50,007 nucleotides of DNA from CAZCVI01 sp964502145 (GTDB taxonomy: Bacteria > Acidobacteriota > Aminicenantia > UBA2199), in NCBI GenBank assembly GCA_964502145.1, contig CAZCVI010000052.1:1-50007 (forward strand). Direction: 5' to 3'. Made by a program: the position numbers and the translations under genes. The stretch's first letter is position 1, and every line of letters begins with the position of its first letter. The notes beneath the pieces are model-generated. The model was given only the letters and a program-made list of their open reading frames with translations, was not told where the DNA came from and made no database searches. Shown piece after piece: positions 1-8,551 of the stretch.

Positions 1-54
1 TATCATATTTGAAATATCGTGAAAATGAATTTACACAAAATATTATACACTCCC

Positions 55-219
55 GGCAAAGAGGCAAAACTGGGTGGAAAAATGATGAAACGGTCTGGAA
101 AAGAGGCAAAACTGGGTGGAAAAATGATGAAACGGTCTGGCAAAGCGGCAAAACTGAGTGGAAAAATGATGAATCGGTCTGGCAACGCGGTAATTTGGGG
201 TGGAAAACAGGAAAAATGA
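55..219. repeat. 42-bp imperfect tandem repeat, about four copies
   Basis: Units lie at 55-96, 97-138 and 139-180, with a decayed fourth from 181. The first three are nearly identical and the last diverges. The period is 14 codons, so frames stay open on both strands. The plus frame from GTG 19 gives a basic 14-residue repeat (GKEAKLGGKMMKRS type), and the minus frame gives a Pro/Phe-rich one. No ribosome binding site precedes the plus frame, so I read this as an intergenic DNA repeat. A repetitive small basic protein is possible but unsupported. It ends about 40 bases before the promoter of the next gene. Confidence 0.85.
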
Positions 220-256
220 CTTTTAAAGGCAAAAAAAACAGCGGGAAACAGCTTCC

Positions 257-285
257 TTGAAATTTCTATTTATTTATGGTATATA
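257..285 (+). promoter_or_regulatory. Sigma-70-type promoter of the ATPase gene
   Basis: TTGAAA at 257-262 and TATATA at 280-285 are separated by 17 bases. A TG one base before the -10 box makes it an extended -10. The expected start point, about 7 bases after the -10, falls at about 292, which is the first base of the ATG. The transcript is therefore predicted to be leaderless or nearly so, and no Shine-Dalgarno site is present. Confidence 0.55.
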
Positions 286-291
286 TAAACC

Positions 292-1233
292 ATGGAATAC
301 GCATTAGAAGAACGAATCGGTGAACCGGACCTGTTTACAGGCAGAAAAAAAGAACTGGATTATTTTCTTAAATGGATCAACGACATCAAAAGAAGGAAAT
401 CCAAGAGCACGGCTATCTTGGCGCGTCGAAAAACAGGAAAAACAGCTCTGGCGCAACGCCTGTATAATATCACCTACTTTAAAAACGATGGCGTGATACC
501 TTTTTACTATGAGATTAAAGAAATAAAAATGTGGATGGTGGATTTCTGCCGGGATTTTTTCCTCACCTTTATTTACCAGTACATTGCTTTTAAAACCCGG
601 AAACCGGAATACCTGAAAATGGAGAACGCCAGCAATTTTGCTAAAACAATCGAAATTGCCAAAAAAGAGGGGCTGGATTATCTGTGTGGGATGATCGAAA
701 GTGTGGCTCACGCTGTAACGCATGAGGAAGCGGGTATACTCTGGGAAATTGTCAGAGAAGCCCCCCAGACTATAGCTACGAGACAAAAGGAATTCATTGT
801 GCAGATGATCGACGAATTCCAGTTTATCAATGCCAGAATCTACCGCAATAAAGATATGACCAACCTTGTGGATGATATGGCGGCTGGCTATTTAGGCACC
901 GCGGAAAGTAAAATCGCCCCGCTTTTGGTGTCGGGTAGCTGGGTGGGTTGGCTTCTGGCTTTATTGATGGAGATGCTACCCTCACGATTCAAACATAAAC
1001 CTCTTGGTAATATGCCAGAAAATGAATCCATAGAAATGGTGTATAACTACGCGCAATTTTTCGATGTCCCGGTAACCGAAGAAACAGTGTATTTAATCGC
1101 GCAAATGGCCGAGGGAAAATATAATTTTATGAAGGGCAATTATGCGGAAGAGTTTTGCAAGAGCAATGGAATCGCATGCAGTGACGATATGAGATGGTTG
1201 GAAAAGATCGAAGCCAGCAATATAGGAAGCTAG
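292..1233 (+). CDS. AAA/STAND-like P-loop ATPase, probably internally deleted
   Basis: A 313-residue ATP-binding protein of the archaeal-type AAA family (ATPase followed by a PD-(D/E)XK-like C-terminus in longer relatives). A Walker A-like ARRKTGKT lies at about residues 44-51, a Walker B-like QMIDEFQ at about 168-174, and a sensor-like LLVSGSWVGW follows. After AQMAEG at about residue 277 the protein passes within about ten residues into AEEFCKSNGIACSDDMRWLE. This resembles the extreme C-terminus of full-length relatives as I remember them. The helical middle and most of the nuclease-like domain thus appear to be missing. The substrate is unknown. The radical SAM gene follows 19 bases downstream, so the two are probably co-transcribed. 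Start chosen at the ATG that fits the promoter. Confidence 0.75.
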   Translation: MEYALEERIGEPDLFTGRKKELDYFLKWINDIKRRKSKSTAILARRKTGKTALAQRLYNITYFKNDGVIPFYYEIKEIKMWMVDFCRDFFLTFIYQYIAFKTRKPEYLKMENASNFAKTIEIAKKEGLDYLCGMIESVAHAVTHEEAGILWEIVREAPQTIATRQKEFIVQMIDEFQFINARIYRNKDMTNLVDDMAAGYLGTAESKIAPLLVSGSWVGWLLALLMEMLPSRFKHKPLGNMPENESIEMVYNYAQFFDVPVTEETVYLIAQMAEGKYNFMKGNYAEEFCKSNGIACSDDMRWLEKIEASNIGS

Positions 1234-1252
1234 TTCAAGGAGTATCCAGCTC

Positions 1253-3469
1253 ATGGATTTTAATACATTGCTTGTTTATTTGCCAGTCGCTGATTTTACC
1301 CAGCCCTACCCGGCCATTCCTTATCTAGCAGGGTATTTACGTCAGCAGGGCGAAAAGGTTTGTATAAAAGATTTAAATATCGATGCCCTTGAATATATTC
1401 TGAGTCCCGCTTTCCTGGAAAAATGCCGGCAAAAAGTTGACGAACGATTCACGCTCCTGGATAATAAAAATGCGCTTAATTTTATGGAACAAAAAGAGTA
1501 TTTAAAATGTATAGAGGTATCAAGTCTCAATCCAAAAACACTTAATGGGGAAAATATCCTGGCCAATTTCAAGGATACAACGACATTTTTTGATTTCCAG
1601 GCCTATCAAAAAAATTCCAGTTTACTGCAACAAGCACTAACGCTTATTTCCGCCGCTTATTTTCCCACTCAAATCGAGCCCGGAGGATATACAACGCCTT
1701 TTTTTCTCAGCTCACGCGCCGATATTGACGCGCAAACAGATAAGCACATCAATCCTTTTATCGAGTATTACGAGCAACAATTCCTTCCCCTGGTAGCGGC
1801 TGAAAAACCGGATTTAATCGGCATATCTGTCACCTATCACTCGCAAATACTGCAAATGTTCGCGTTGGCCAATCTGCTTAAGAAAAATTTTCCAAGCATC
1901 CACATCTGCGCGGGCGGCGCTTTTTTAAGCCGCATGGTTTTAAATATGCCACGGAAAAAAATGAAAACTCTATTCGACTACCTGGATAGTATCATCATTT
2001 ATGAAGGCGAAACCGCGCTCCATAAACTAATCTTACATTTAAAAATGCTCAAGACAACAACCGCACCAAGCCAACCCTTTTCTTTACCAAATGTCATTTA
2101 CTATGATCGTCCGAAGTATGACATTTTATTTCCGCCAGGGGAAGCCTTTGTAGAAAACCTGGATGAATTACCACCCCCTGATTTCACTGGGTTCCCGTTG
2201 GATAAATATGTAGCACCAAAAGTGGTGTTACCTTATGCGCCCACGCGGGGCTGCTACTGGAACAAATGCGCGTTTTGCCATTACGGCGCGACCAAAGAAG
2301 GAACAGCCCAATACAGGGAGAGAAGTATCGAAAAAATTGTGGCGGATATGGAATTTTTGGCTGCTAAATATGACGTGAACCATTTTGCTCTTTCTATAGA
2401 TGTGATGTCCCCGGTTTTAGCGCTACATCTGGCGGATGAAATAATCAGGAAAAAACTCGCCTTTTTATGGAACACTGAAATCAAAATCGAGAAAAATTTT
2501 ACACGGGAAAATTGCCAAAAACTAAAACAAGGGGGCTGTTTATCTGTGGCAGTGGGTCTGGAATCAGGCTGTGAGAGAATATTGGTTTTAATTGAGAAAG
2601 GATTTACACCGCCAACCGCAGCGGCAGTAATTAAAAATTTGGCGGATGCGGGAATCTGCGTGCAGGTGATGTCATTCCTGGATTTCCCGACAGAAACAAC
2701 GGCTGAAGCCATGGAAACAATCGCGTTTATAGGGCAAAATAAAGCACACATCGCGTTGTTTACGCTGGGAAATTTCGAGTTATTACCGGGTTCACGGGTA
2801 TTTAAAAATCCTCAAGCCTATGATCTCACCCATATTCGTTATGCAGATGGGGATGAGTTCAAGCTTTCATGTTTGTATAAAGAAAAACAACAGAGTAAGC
2901 TGGATACGGACGTGTATGATATTGACGAGGCGTATTTGCAGATAGCGGGCGAGTATGCAGGCTTGGAATTCCCTTTTGTAGGGGCTGTAAGTACGAACCA
3001 TACCTTCTTGTATTTCGAACGTTTCGGCAAAGATATTTTTAAAAACGAGGATATGTTAGGGAATACCGAAAAAGAACAGCCAACCAAGGTTTTGGACGAG
3101 TTATCCAAACCAAGGTTGAATGGGGACACAAAAATTTTGGCGGGAAATTTCAGTCTCCGGGAAATCAGCGAAAGTCTGGCAAAGAATTCCCATTTCTTAA
3201 AAGAGAGCATGAAAAAGAGTGGGCAATCGTACAGGCAAGTATTTTATAAGATTTTGAACAAAGAACGGGTTTTCCCCACCCGCTCCTTTTATATTATGTT
3301 GAACGACATGAAATGGTCGGAATTACCGGGTCAGGTAAAAGAAATATTGGATTTGTGTAATGGTGAGAATGTATTCAAGAATATTATCGAATCTCAAGGC
3401 ACAAGCAATAAAGAGGTTATAGAGACTATTTTAAATGATTTGTATGGAGTAGATATAGTGATTGTTTGA
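1253..3469 (+). CDS. B12-binding domain radical SAM protein
   Basis: A 738-residue protein. The N-terminus (YLPVADFTQPYPAIPYLAGYLR) and residues about 184-230 (KPDLIGISVTYHS, then ICAGG) fit a cobalamin-binding Rossmann domain without the DxHxxG motif. The iron-sulfur cysteines are C334, C339 and C342 in RGCYWNKCAFC, a CX4CX2C spacing instead of the usual CX3CX2C. The TIM-barrel part continues through VAVGLESG and ends near residue 560. The last 50 residues (ILDLCNGENVFKNII, ILNDLYGVDIV) resemble a PqqD-like winged helix, as in RiPP recognition elements. This is inference from pattern only. Likely a methyltransferase or other radical modification enzyme with unknown substrate. An AAGGAG site about 12 bases upstream supports the ATG. 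It is probably in an operon with the ATPase gene. Confidence 0.85.
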   Translation: MDFNTLLVYLPVADFTQPYPAIPYLAGYLRQQGEKVCIKDLNIDALEYILSPAFLEKCRQKVDERFTLLDNKNALNFMEQKEYLKCIEVSSLNPKTLNGENILANFKDTTTFFDFQAYQKNSSLLQQALTLISAAYFPTQIEPGGYTTPFFLSSRADIDAQTDKHINPFIEYYEQQFLPLVAAEKPDLIGISVTYHSQILQMFALANLLKKNFPSIHICAGGAFLSRMVLNMPRKKMKTLFDYLDSIIIYEGETALHKLILHLKMLKTTTAPSQPFSLPNVIYYDRPKYDILFPPGEAFVENLDELPPPDFTGFPLDKYVAPKVVLPYAPTRGCYWNKCAFCHYGATKEGTAQYRERSIEKIVADMEFLAAKYDVNHFALSIDVMSPVLALHLADEIIRKKLAFLWNTEIKIEKNFTRENCQKLKQGGCLSVAVGLESGCERILVLIEKGFTPPTAAAVIKNLADAGICVQVMSFLDFPTETTAEAMETIAFIGQNKAHIALFTLGNFELLPGSRVFKNPQAYDLTHIRYADGDEFKLSCLYKEKQQSKLDTDVYDIDEAYLQIAGEYAGLEFPFVGAVSTNHTFLYFERFGKDIFKNEDMLGNTEKEQPTKVLDELSKPRLNGDTKILAGNFSLREISESLAKNSHFLKESMKKSGQSYRQVFYKILNKERVFPTRSFYIMLNDMKWSELPGQVKEILDLCNGENVFKNIIESQGTSNKEVIETILNDLYGVDIVIV

Positions 3470-3470
3470 C

Positions 3471-3495
3471 CCGCACGCGCTCACGCACTGTGCGG
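3471..3495. other. Short GC-rich inverted repeat between convergent genes
   Basis: CCGCAC at 3471-3476 and GTGCGG at 3490-3495 could pair as a 6-bp stem. It fills the 36-base gap between the convergent radical SAM and ABC ATPase genes. No clean T-tract follows on either strand, so terminator function is doubtful. Confidence 0.25.
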
Positions 3496-3505
3496 TAGTG
3501 CTTCT

Positions 3506-4564
3506 CTATTTAGGCTCTTTAAAAAGATGAACAGCCGCCACAGGAATAGAAATATACAGGGACTTACCGATTTGTAATGCTAATTTTTGCGCGGATTGGC
3601 GGGTTAATACGGTAATTAAGGAAATCCCAGCCTCCAATTGGGCTTCTAACAAACGACCCCGATTGATGATCGCAGTGACAGTGGCACAAAAAGAGTTTAC
3701 ACTGGACTGGGTATGTTCAAACCGGGAGAGATTAATATATTCAGGCCGAATAGAAACCCAAACCTCTCCGGCCAACGGGGTGAGTGACCTGAAGGACACA
3801 CCACTAACCACCACGTGGCTGCCATTGTTTTCCAAAACAGCTTGACCGGGAAACACATTCTTACAACCAACAAACCCGGCTACCCAACAATCCACGGGTT
3901 GGCTGAACAATGTTTCGGGGGTCCCTTCCTGGTGAATACGACCATTATGCATGATAGCAATACGATCAGCCAGGGCATACGCTTCATCAAAACGATGGGT
4001 GATGTGAATGGTGGTGGCGCCACTCAAGAGATGTATCTTTTTAATCTCCTGGTGCAACCGTTGGGTAGTGAATTCATCGACTGCACTTAACGGTTCATCC
4101 AACAACAACACGCGGGGCTGGGTGATCATAGCCCTGGCAATTGCGCCGCGTTGCTGTTCCCCACCACTTAATGTGTGGGGGTAACGATGCAACAAATGGG
4201 TGATTCCCAATAAATCGGCCATAGCAGCCACTTTTTGGGAAATCTGCTCCGCACTCTCCTTCTTGCGCAGGGTTAATCCGAACGCGATATTCTGGGCCAG
4301 GGTGAGATGGGGAAACAACATGTAATCCTGATACACGACAGCAATCTGCCGCTCACGCGGCGGGGTAGCGGTGATATCCACTCCATTCAATAAAATGTGC
4401 CCGGCATCGGGCCGATAAATTCCCGCGATAGTCTCCAATAACAAAGTTTTGCCAGCTCCAGTGGGCCCCAATAAAACAAGATACTCGTTCTGGGACACGG
4501 TCAAAGAGATATCCCGCAGGGAAAAATCACCGAAGGTTTTGGAAATATGGCGTATTTCAATCAT
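3506..4564 (-). CDS. Molybdate/tungstate-type ABC transporter ATP-binding protein
   Basis: A 352-residue ATPase that energises the neighbouring permease at the inner membrane. Walker A is GPTGAGKT (residues 33-40), the Q-loop is VVYQD (77-81), the signature is LSGGEQQRG (132-140), Walker B is LLLDEP (153-158) and the H-loop is His190. A C-terminal region of about 110 residues fits a TOBE/MOP-like regulatory domain, as in ModC and WtpC, which bind oxyanion there. The gene begins one base after the permease stop. The family also contains sulfate and polyamine ATPases. The molybdate/tungstate call rests on the binding protein and permease, and the exact anion cannot be told from sequence. Confidence 0.88.
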   Translation of the reverse strand: MIEIRHISKTFGDFSLRDISLTVSQNEYLVLLGPTGAGKTLLLETIAGIYRPDAGHILLNGVDITATPPRERQIAVVYQDYMLFPHLTLAQNIAFGLTLRKKESAEQISQKVAAMADLLGITHLLHRYPHTLSGGEQQRGAIARAMITQPRVLLLDEPLSAVDEFTTQRLHQEIKKIHLLSGATTIHITHRFDEAYALADRIAIMHNGRIHQEGTPETLFSQPVDCWVAGFVGCKNVFPGQAVLENNGSHVVVSGVSFRSLTPLAGEVWVSIRPEYINLSRFEHTQSSVNSFCATVTAIINRGRLLEAQLEAGISLITVLTRQSAQKLALQIGKSLYISIPVAAVHLFKEPK

Positions 4565-4565
4565 G

Positions 4566-5360
4566 TTAGAAATAGTTTTTCCCCCTGAAGAATTTTTCGA
4601 AGATCACAAGGCTAACGAGCGACATTAATATCAACACGGACGCGGCAGCCGCAGCCGCTTCCAGTTCGCCGGTGGACATGTTTAAAAAAAGTGAGATGGG
4701 AAGAGTTTCGGTTTTTAAACGGGTGGACCCGGCAATCATGATGACCGCTCCAAACTCGCCGATGCTTCTGGACCAGGTAATCGCAATTGCCGCCACCAAA
4801 CCCTGGCGTGCCATGGGCAATAATACTTTCACAGCAGCTTGGAAGCGCGTGCAACCCAAGGTACGGGCGACATTTTCATAACGGGGATTGATGGCGACAA
4901 AAGTGGCTTTCAAAATACGCACCATCGCGGAAATATTAACGGTAAACTGCGCTAAAATAATACCCAGGGGCGTAAAAATAACGGATATACCCATTTCTTT
5001 AAGGGCTTTGCCAATAGGAGAAGCGCCGAAAAAAAGCAGCAACCCAAAACCAACCACCAAGGATGGCAATGCCAGGGGCATATCAATGATGGTGGACACA
5101 ATGGCTTTGCCTGTAAATGAATAGCGGGCCAATGCATAAGCGGGCGGTAACGCGACAATAAAACACAACAAGGTGGACAGGGTAGCGGTCAACACACTCA
5201 TCTTCAACGCAAACAAAAGCTCACGAGAAAATACAGCCTTAATAAAAAACGCGAACCCGGAGAACGTCAGGATATAAAACAACAAAAATGCCAGAAATCC
5301 AGTTAAAATAAAGGTGGCGGCCACGGTAAATACCTTGAAACCGGATATGGAACGTTTCAT
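4566..5360 (-). CDS. Molybdate/tungstate-type ABC transporter permease
   Basis: A 264-residue inner-membrane permease of the BPD_transp_1 (ModB/WtpB/TupB) family with about six hydrophobic segments. The EAA loop that contacts the ATPase is visible as ARTLGCTRFQAAVKVLLP, followed by SRSIGEFGAVIMIAGS, typical of the molybdate/tungstate group. An upstream-extended frame reaches 5588 but overlaps the binding-protein gene by more than 200 bases. I chose the ATG at 5360 (MKRSISGF), four bases after that gene's stop. No strong Shine-Dalgarno site is visible, so translation may be coupled to the upstream gene. Confidence 0.88.
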   Translation of the reverse strand: MKRSISGFKVFTVAATFILTGFLAFLLFYILTFSGFAFFIKAVFSRELLFALKMSVLTATLSTLLCFIVALPPAYALARYSFTGKAIVSTIIDMPLALPSLVVGFGLLLFFGASPIGKALKEMGISVIFTPLGIILAQFTVNISAMVRILKATFVAINPRYENVARTLGCTRFQAAVKVLLPMARQGLVAAIAITWSRSIGEFGAVIMIAGSTRLKTETLPISLFLNMSTGELEAAAAAASVLILMSLVSLVIFEKFFRGKNYF

Positions 5361-5364
5361 TGGT

Positions 5365-6147
5365 TCATAAATGGTGATTGGGTTTAAACCCGTAGCGCCG
5401 TAATATCTCTTCAGCTTGAGGAGAACACAAGAAAGCGATAAACTGGGCGGCTTGTTTTTCCTGTTTGGTAAAGGTGAGTATACCCGCAGAAATGGTTTTA
5501 TTAAGATTTTGGGTACTCGGAATAGGAATCGTCGCAATTTTGCCTGCACAGGTCCACACATTATCCTCCCAGACGATAGCAGCATCAACCTGTCCCAAGG
5601 TAAGATACACCATCAATTCATTCACAGTGGCCGTATATGCAACGACCTGTTTTTTTACAGCCTGTGTCAACCCATTTTTACTTAATAATTCCTGTGTCGT
5701 TCTGCCAATGGCCGCAGCCAGAGGATCGCCCAGGGCAATTTTAACATCGCTACGCCCGAGATCTTCCAAACCGGTAATATGTTTGGGATTGCCCACGGGT
5801 ACGGCAATCACTGGACAATGAAAGGCAATCACCTGCGAAGACTTGATCAGCCCCTTGTTTTTCGCGATTTCCAGATAATACGCCTCACCGGGAATAAATA
5901 CATCGCCACTGCTTAATAGTTGCAACTGGGACAGTAAAATATTGGAACCCCCAAAATTGTATTGGACGGAAATATGGGTCTTTTTTTCAAATTCTACGGC
6001 CAGTTCCGTGGCGACTTTGTTCAAGCCTGCACCACAATACACCACGATAGTCGGGGGCGGCGAATTACGGCAAGAACTTAAAAAAAAACAAACCCATAAA
6101 CCAACCAGAAGACAAAAAAACCTTAAAAAAGAGCGCGATGTATTCAT
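5365..6147 (-). CDS. Molybdate/tungstate-type substrate-binding lipoprotein
   Basis: A periplasmic binding protein of the ModA/WtpA superfamily, 260 residues from ATG 6147. It has a basic N-terminus, a hydrophobic stretch and the lipobox LSSC with Cys26, so it is probably lipid-anchored. Family hallmarks are IVVYCGAGL, the oxyanion-contacting YNFGGSNILLSQL and GDVFIPGEAYYLEIAKNKGL, then GDPLAAAIG. A start at 6177 would overlap the kinase stop as ATGA but has no ribosome binding site. GTGGGG about ten bases before 6147 and the better signal peptide favour 6147. It is the first gene of the transporter set and follows directly behind the hybrid kinase gene. Confidence 0.87.
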   Translation of the reverse strand: MNTSRSFLRFFCLLVGLWVCFFLSSCRNSPPPTIVVYCGAGLNKVATELAVEFEKKTHISVQYNFGGSNILLSQLQLLSSGDVFIPGEAYYLEIAKNKGLIKSSQVIAFHCPVIAVPVGNPKHITGLEDLGRSDVKIALGDPLAAAIGRTTQELLSKNGLTQAVKKQVVAYTATVNELMVYLTLGQVDAAIVWEDNVWTCAGKIATIPIPSTQNLNKTISAGILTFTKQEKQAAQFIAFLCSPQAEEILRRYGFKPNHHL

Positions 6148-6173
6148 TTTATTTTTCCCCACAGGTATCTTAA

Positions 6174-8516
6174 TCATTTATCTTTTATTTTTTGTTCGTG
6201 GTGGTTCGAGGTCAGGCGCAAGATAACCCGGTACATTTCTTCGGGATCAATCGGCTTGGTCAGATAATCATCCATGCCAGAAGTCACCGATTTTTTCATG
6301 TAACTATCCAAGGCATGGGCGGTTAACGCGATAATAGGAACATGACGTCCGGTTCCCTCTTCCAATGCGCGGATTTTCTGGGTGGCTTCGTAACCATCCA
6401 TCTCGGGCATCTGGATATCCATCAATATTACATCCACCGCGTTTTCCAGATATTTACTGACAGCCTCCTTCCCATTCGGTGCATACACAACATCCCATGC
6501 TTTCATCTTTAAATACCGTTCCACCAGTTTTCGATTAATCAGGTTGTCTTCCACCAAAAGAATGTTCAGGGGAGGGAATTTTTTTGCAGCCACGGGAACA
6601 ACAGGTACAGTGTTGACATCATCGGGATTTTCCAAGGGTTTTTCCAATGAAATTTCAAAAGAGAAACGACTGCCCTTGCCAATTTCACTCTCTACCTTGA
6701 TACTGCCCCCCATCAACTGGACAAGACTCTGCACAATGGTCAATCCCAACCCGGTACCACTGTACTGACGCGTAAAAGAATTATCCACCTGGGAGAATTT
6801 TTCAAAAATGACGGGGATTTTCTCAGGTTCAATGCCCACCCCGGTATCGGAAACAGAAAATTCCAAGGTTACCATCCGGTTGGTCTCGCTTTTCTTGAGA
6901 ATACGTAATTGCACGTGCCCCATTTCGGTAAATTTCAAGGCATTGCCAATAAGATTTATGAGCACCTGCCGAATTCGTAACGGGTCACCGATCAGCATCT
7001 CAGGAATAGTGGGGTCAATATAACTTGAAAGTTCGAGTTTCTGCGCGTGGGCTTTGATACCGAGCATCATCATCACGCGTTCACTGATATCGCGAAACTT
7101 AAAGACCCTATGGTCCAAATTAATCTTACCCGCCTCTATTTTTGAAAAATCAAGAATTTCAATGATGATTTCCATGAGGCTTTCCCCCGAATATTTAATA
7201 TCCAGCAAATGGTCGCGCCGTTCCTCCTCGGTCAACGAGTTCTTCAGCATCAGGTCCGTCATCCCCAGAATACCATTTAAAGGAGTACGAATTTCATGGG
7301 AAATATTGGCCAAGAATTGACTTTTAGCATTGTTGGCGAATTCGGCTTCTTCCCTGGCTTTTTTACTCTCCAATAAGAGCTCGTCCACATCCAATTTAAG
7401 GAGGCTGATCGCATCAAAAACAGATTTAAAGGGATGGGTCTCCGCAATCTCAATTAATTCGTTTCCTGGCGCATCCCAGGTCACGGAACCGATATACTCC
7501 ATGATTTCGCTTTCAAAGTGTTCAAGAGAACTCAGCGCTGCAATATTCCCGTGCTCTTCACTGGCAGAAGAGACAGGAGTTACCACCGGGGTTGCCGGGT
7601 TTTCGTGCTTTTGGACAATATCAAGTGCCTCATCCAGATCCTTGGCAAAGAAAATCGGCAGCCCCATCTTTTTCTGCGCCATTTTCATAGCAGCATTGAT
7701 AATTCTGTTCCCCCCAATCAATACAAATACTTTTGGCGGGCCGTAAGTCACTTTTATAGTCTTGAACGTTTTCAAAAAGTTCACCCGACCATGCCATGAT
7801 GCGCCAGTGATACCGGAATAATCGGCAATAAAATAAGGTGCTGCACTGCTTATACAGCCAGAATCCAGAATAGTGGTGATTAATTTTGAAACGGGTTCGA
7901 CATCATGATTTTGCAAGTAGCCGCGATGCAACGCATAAACAACCATGCCATCAAGAACCTTGCACTCGGTAAAAAGGGTCGGGCCTTCATATTTCCATTC
8001 GGGTCGGCTAATAAAATTCCGGGGTTGGAACCGAGTTTGGGAATCATACAGTTGAATGATTTGTTGGGCTTCTTTCACCGCGTTTTCATAATCGTTCTGG
8101 ATATGGAAATGATAGGCTTCGCGGCGCAACCGCCACGCGACATGGAGAAATAATTTGGTTCGCAGGGACACATTAAAAGCAATAGCCCCCAGATACCGCT
8201 CGGCTTGATGTTCAAAATAATGCACGCCCGCGATACTGCCGGAACGGGTGGGCGTACCGGAAATATTTTTGAAATCATCAATCTGCACAATCTTGACACC
8301 TGGCGCCACGGCTTCGGTTAATACCTGGTCCAACGCGGCGTACGCTTTTTCTAAATTCCAACGGGTGAACCGCCCCCGGGGCGAGGTAAACAAAATGCGA
8401 TCACCAATCATCTGATAGGTTACCACAAAATCATCGGATATTCGTATATCTGTCCACTGGAGCTTTTCAACGATCGGCAGACCTGTTACAGGGCATTTTT
8501 GGTTTTCGTGTGCCAT
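6174..8516 (-). CDS. Hybrid sensor histidine kinase with C-terminal receiver domain
   Basis: A 780-residue protein with no evident membrane segment. Residues about 25-145 and 185-310 are two related copies of an uncharacterised module (both include a G..N/D..L...L pattern and end in an A....Q helix), possibly STAS-like. HisKA follows with phospho-acceptor His407 in SHEIRTPLNG. The HATPase_c domain has NLIGNALKF, DTGVGI and GTGLGL. The receiver has acidic residues in LLVEDN, phospho-acceptor Asp700 in LMDIQMPEMDG, and then TAHA. AAGG lies nine bases before ATG 8516; a TTG two codons earlier is an alternative. Its 3' end abuts the oxyanion-binding gene, so it may sense or control that uptake system, but the signal is unknown. 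Confidence 0.92.
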   Translation of the reverse strand: MAHENQKCPVTGLPIVEKLQWTDIRISDDFVVTYQMIGDRILFTSPRGRFTRWNLEKAYAALDQVLTEAVAPGVKIVQIDDFKNISGTPTRSGSIAGVHYFEHQAERYLGAIAFNVSLRTKLFLHVAWRLRREAYHFHIQNDYENAVKEAQQIIQLYDSQTRFQPRNFISRPEWKYEGPTLFTECKVLDGMVVYALHRGYLQNHDVEPVSKLITTILDSGCISSAAPYFIADYSGITGASWHGRVNFLKTFKTIKVTYGPPKVFVLIGGNRIINAAMKMAQKKMGLPIFFAKDLDEALDIVQKHENPATPVVTPVSSASEEHGNIAALSSLEHFESEIMEYIGSVTWDAPGNELIEIAETHPFKSVFDAISLLKLDVDELLLESKKAREEAEFANNAKSQFLANISHEIRTPLNGILGMTDLMLKNSLTEEERRDHLLDIKYSGESLMEIIIEILDFSKIEAGKINLDHRVFKFRDISERVMMMLGIKAHAQKLELSSYIDPTIPEMLIGDPLRIRQVLINLIGNALKFTEMGHVQLRILKKSETNRMVTLEFSVSDTGVGIEPEKIPVIFEKFSQVDNSFTRQYSGTGLGLTIVQSLVQLMGGSIKVESEIGKGSRFSFEISLEKPLENPDDVNTVPVVPVAAKKFPPLNILLVEDNLINRKLVERYLKMKAWDVVYAPNGKEAVSKYLENAVDVILMDIQMPEMDGYEATQKIRALEEGTGRHVPIIALTAHALDSYMKKSVTSGMDDYLTKPIDPEEMYRVILRLTSNHHEQKIKDK

Positions 8517-8551
8517 ATTCAATTACCTTATGGATAGAAAGTGCAAAGGGA

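Noticed and set aside
55..219. CRISPR array
   Set aside because: The 42-bp copies are directly adjacent with no spacers.
5361..5588. N-terminal extension of the permease frame
   Set aside because: It overlaps the 3' end of the binding-protein gene by over 200 bases and lacks permease-like sequence; the internal ATG at 5360 fits better.
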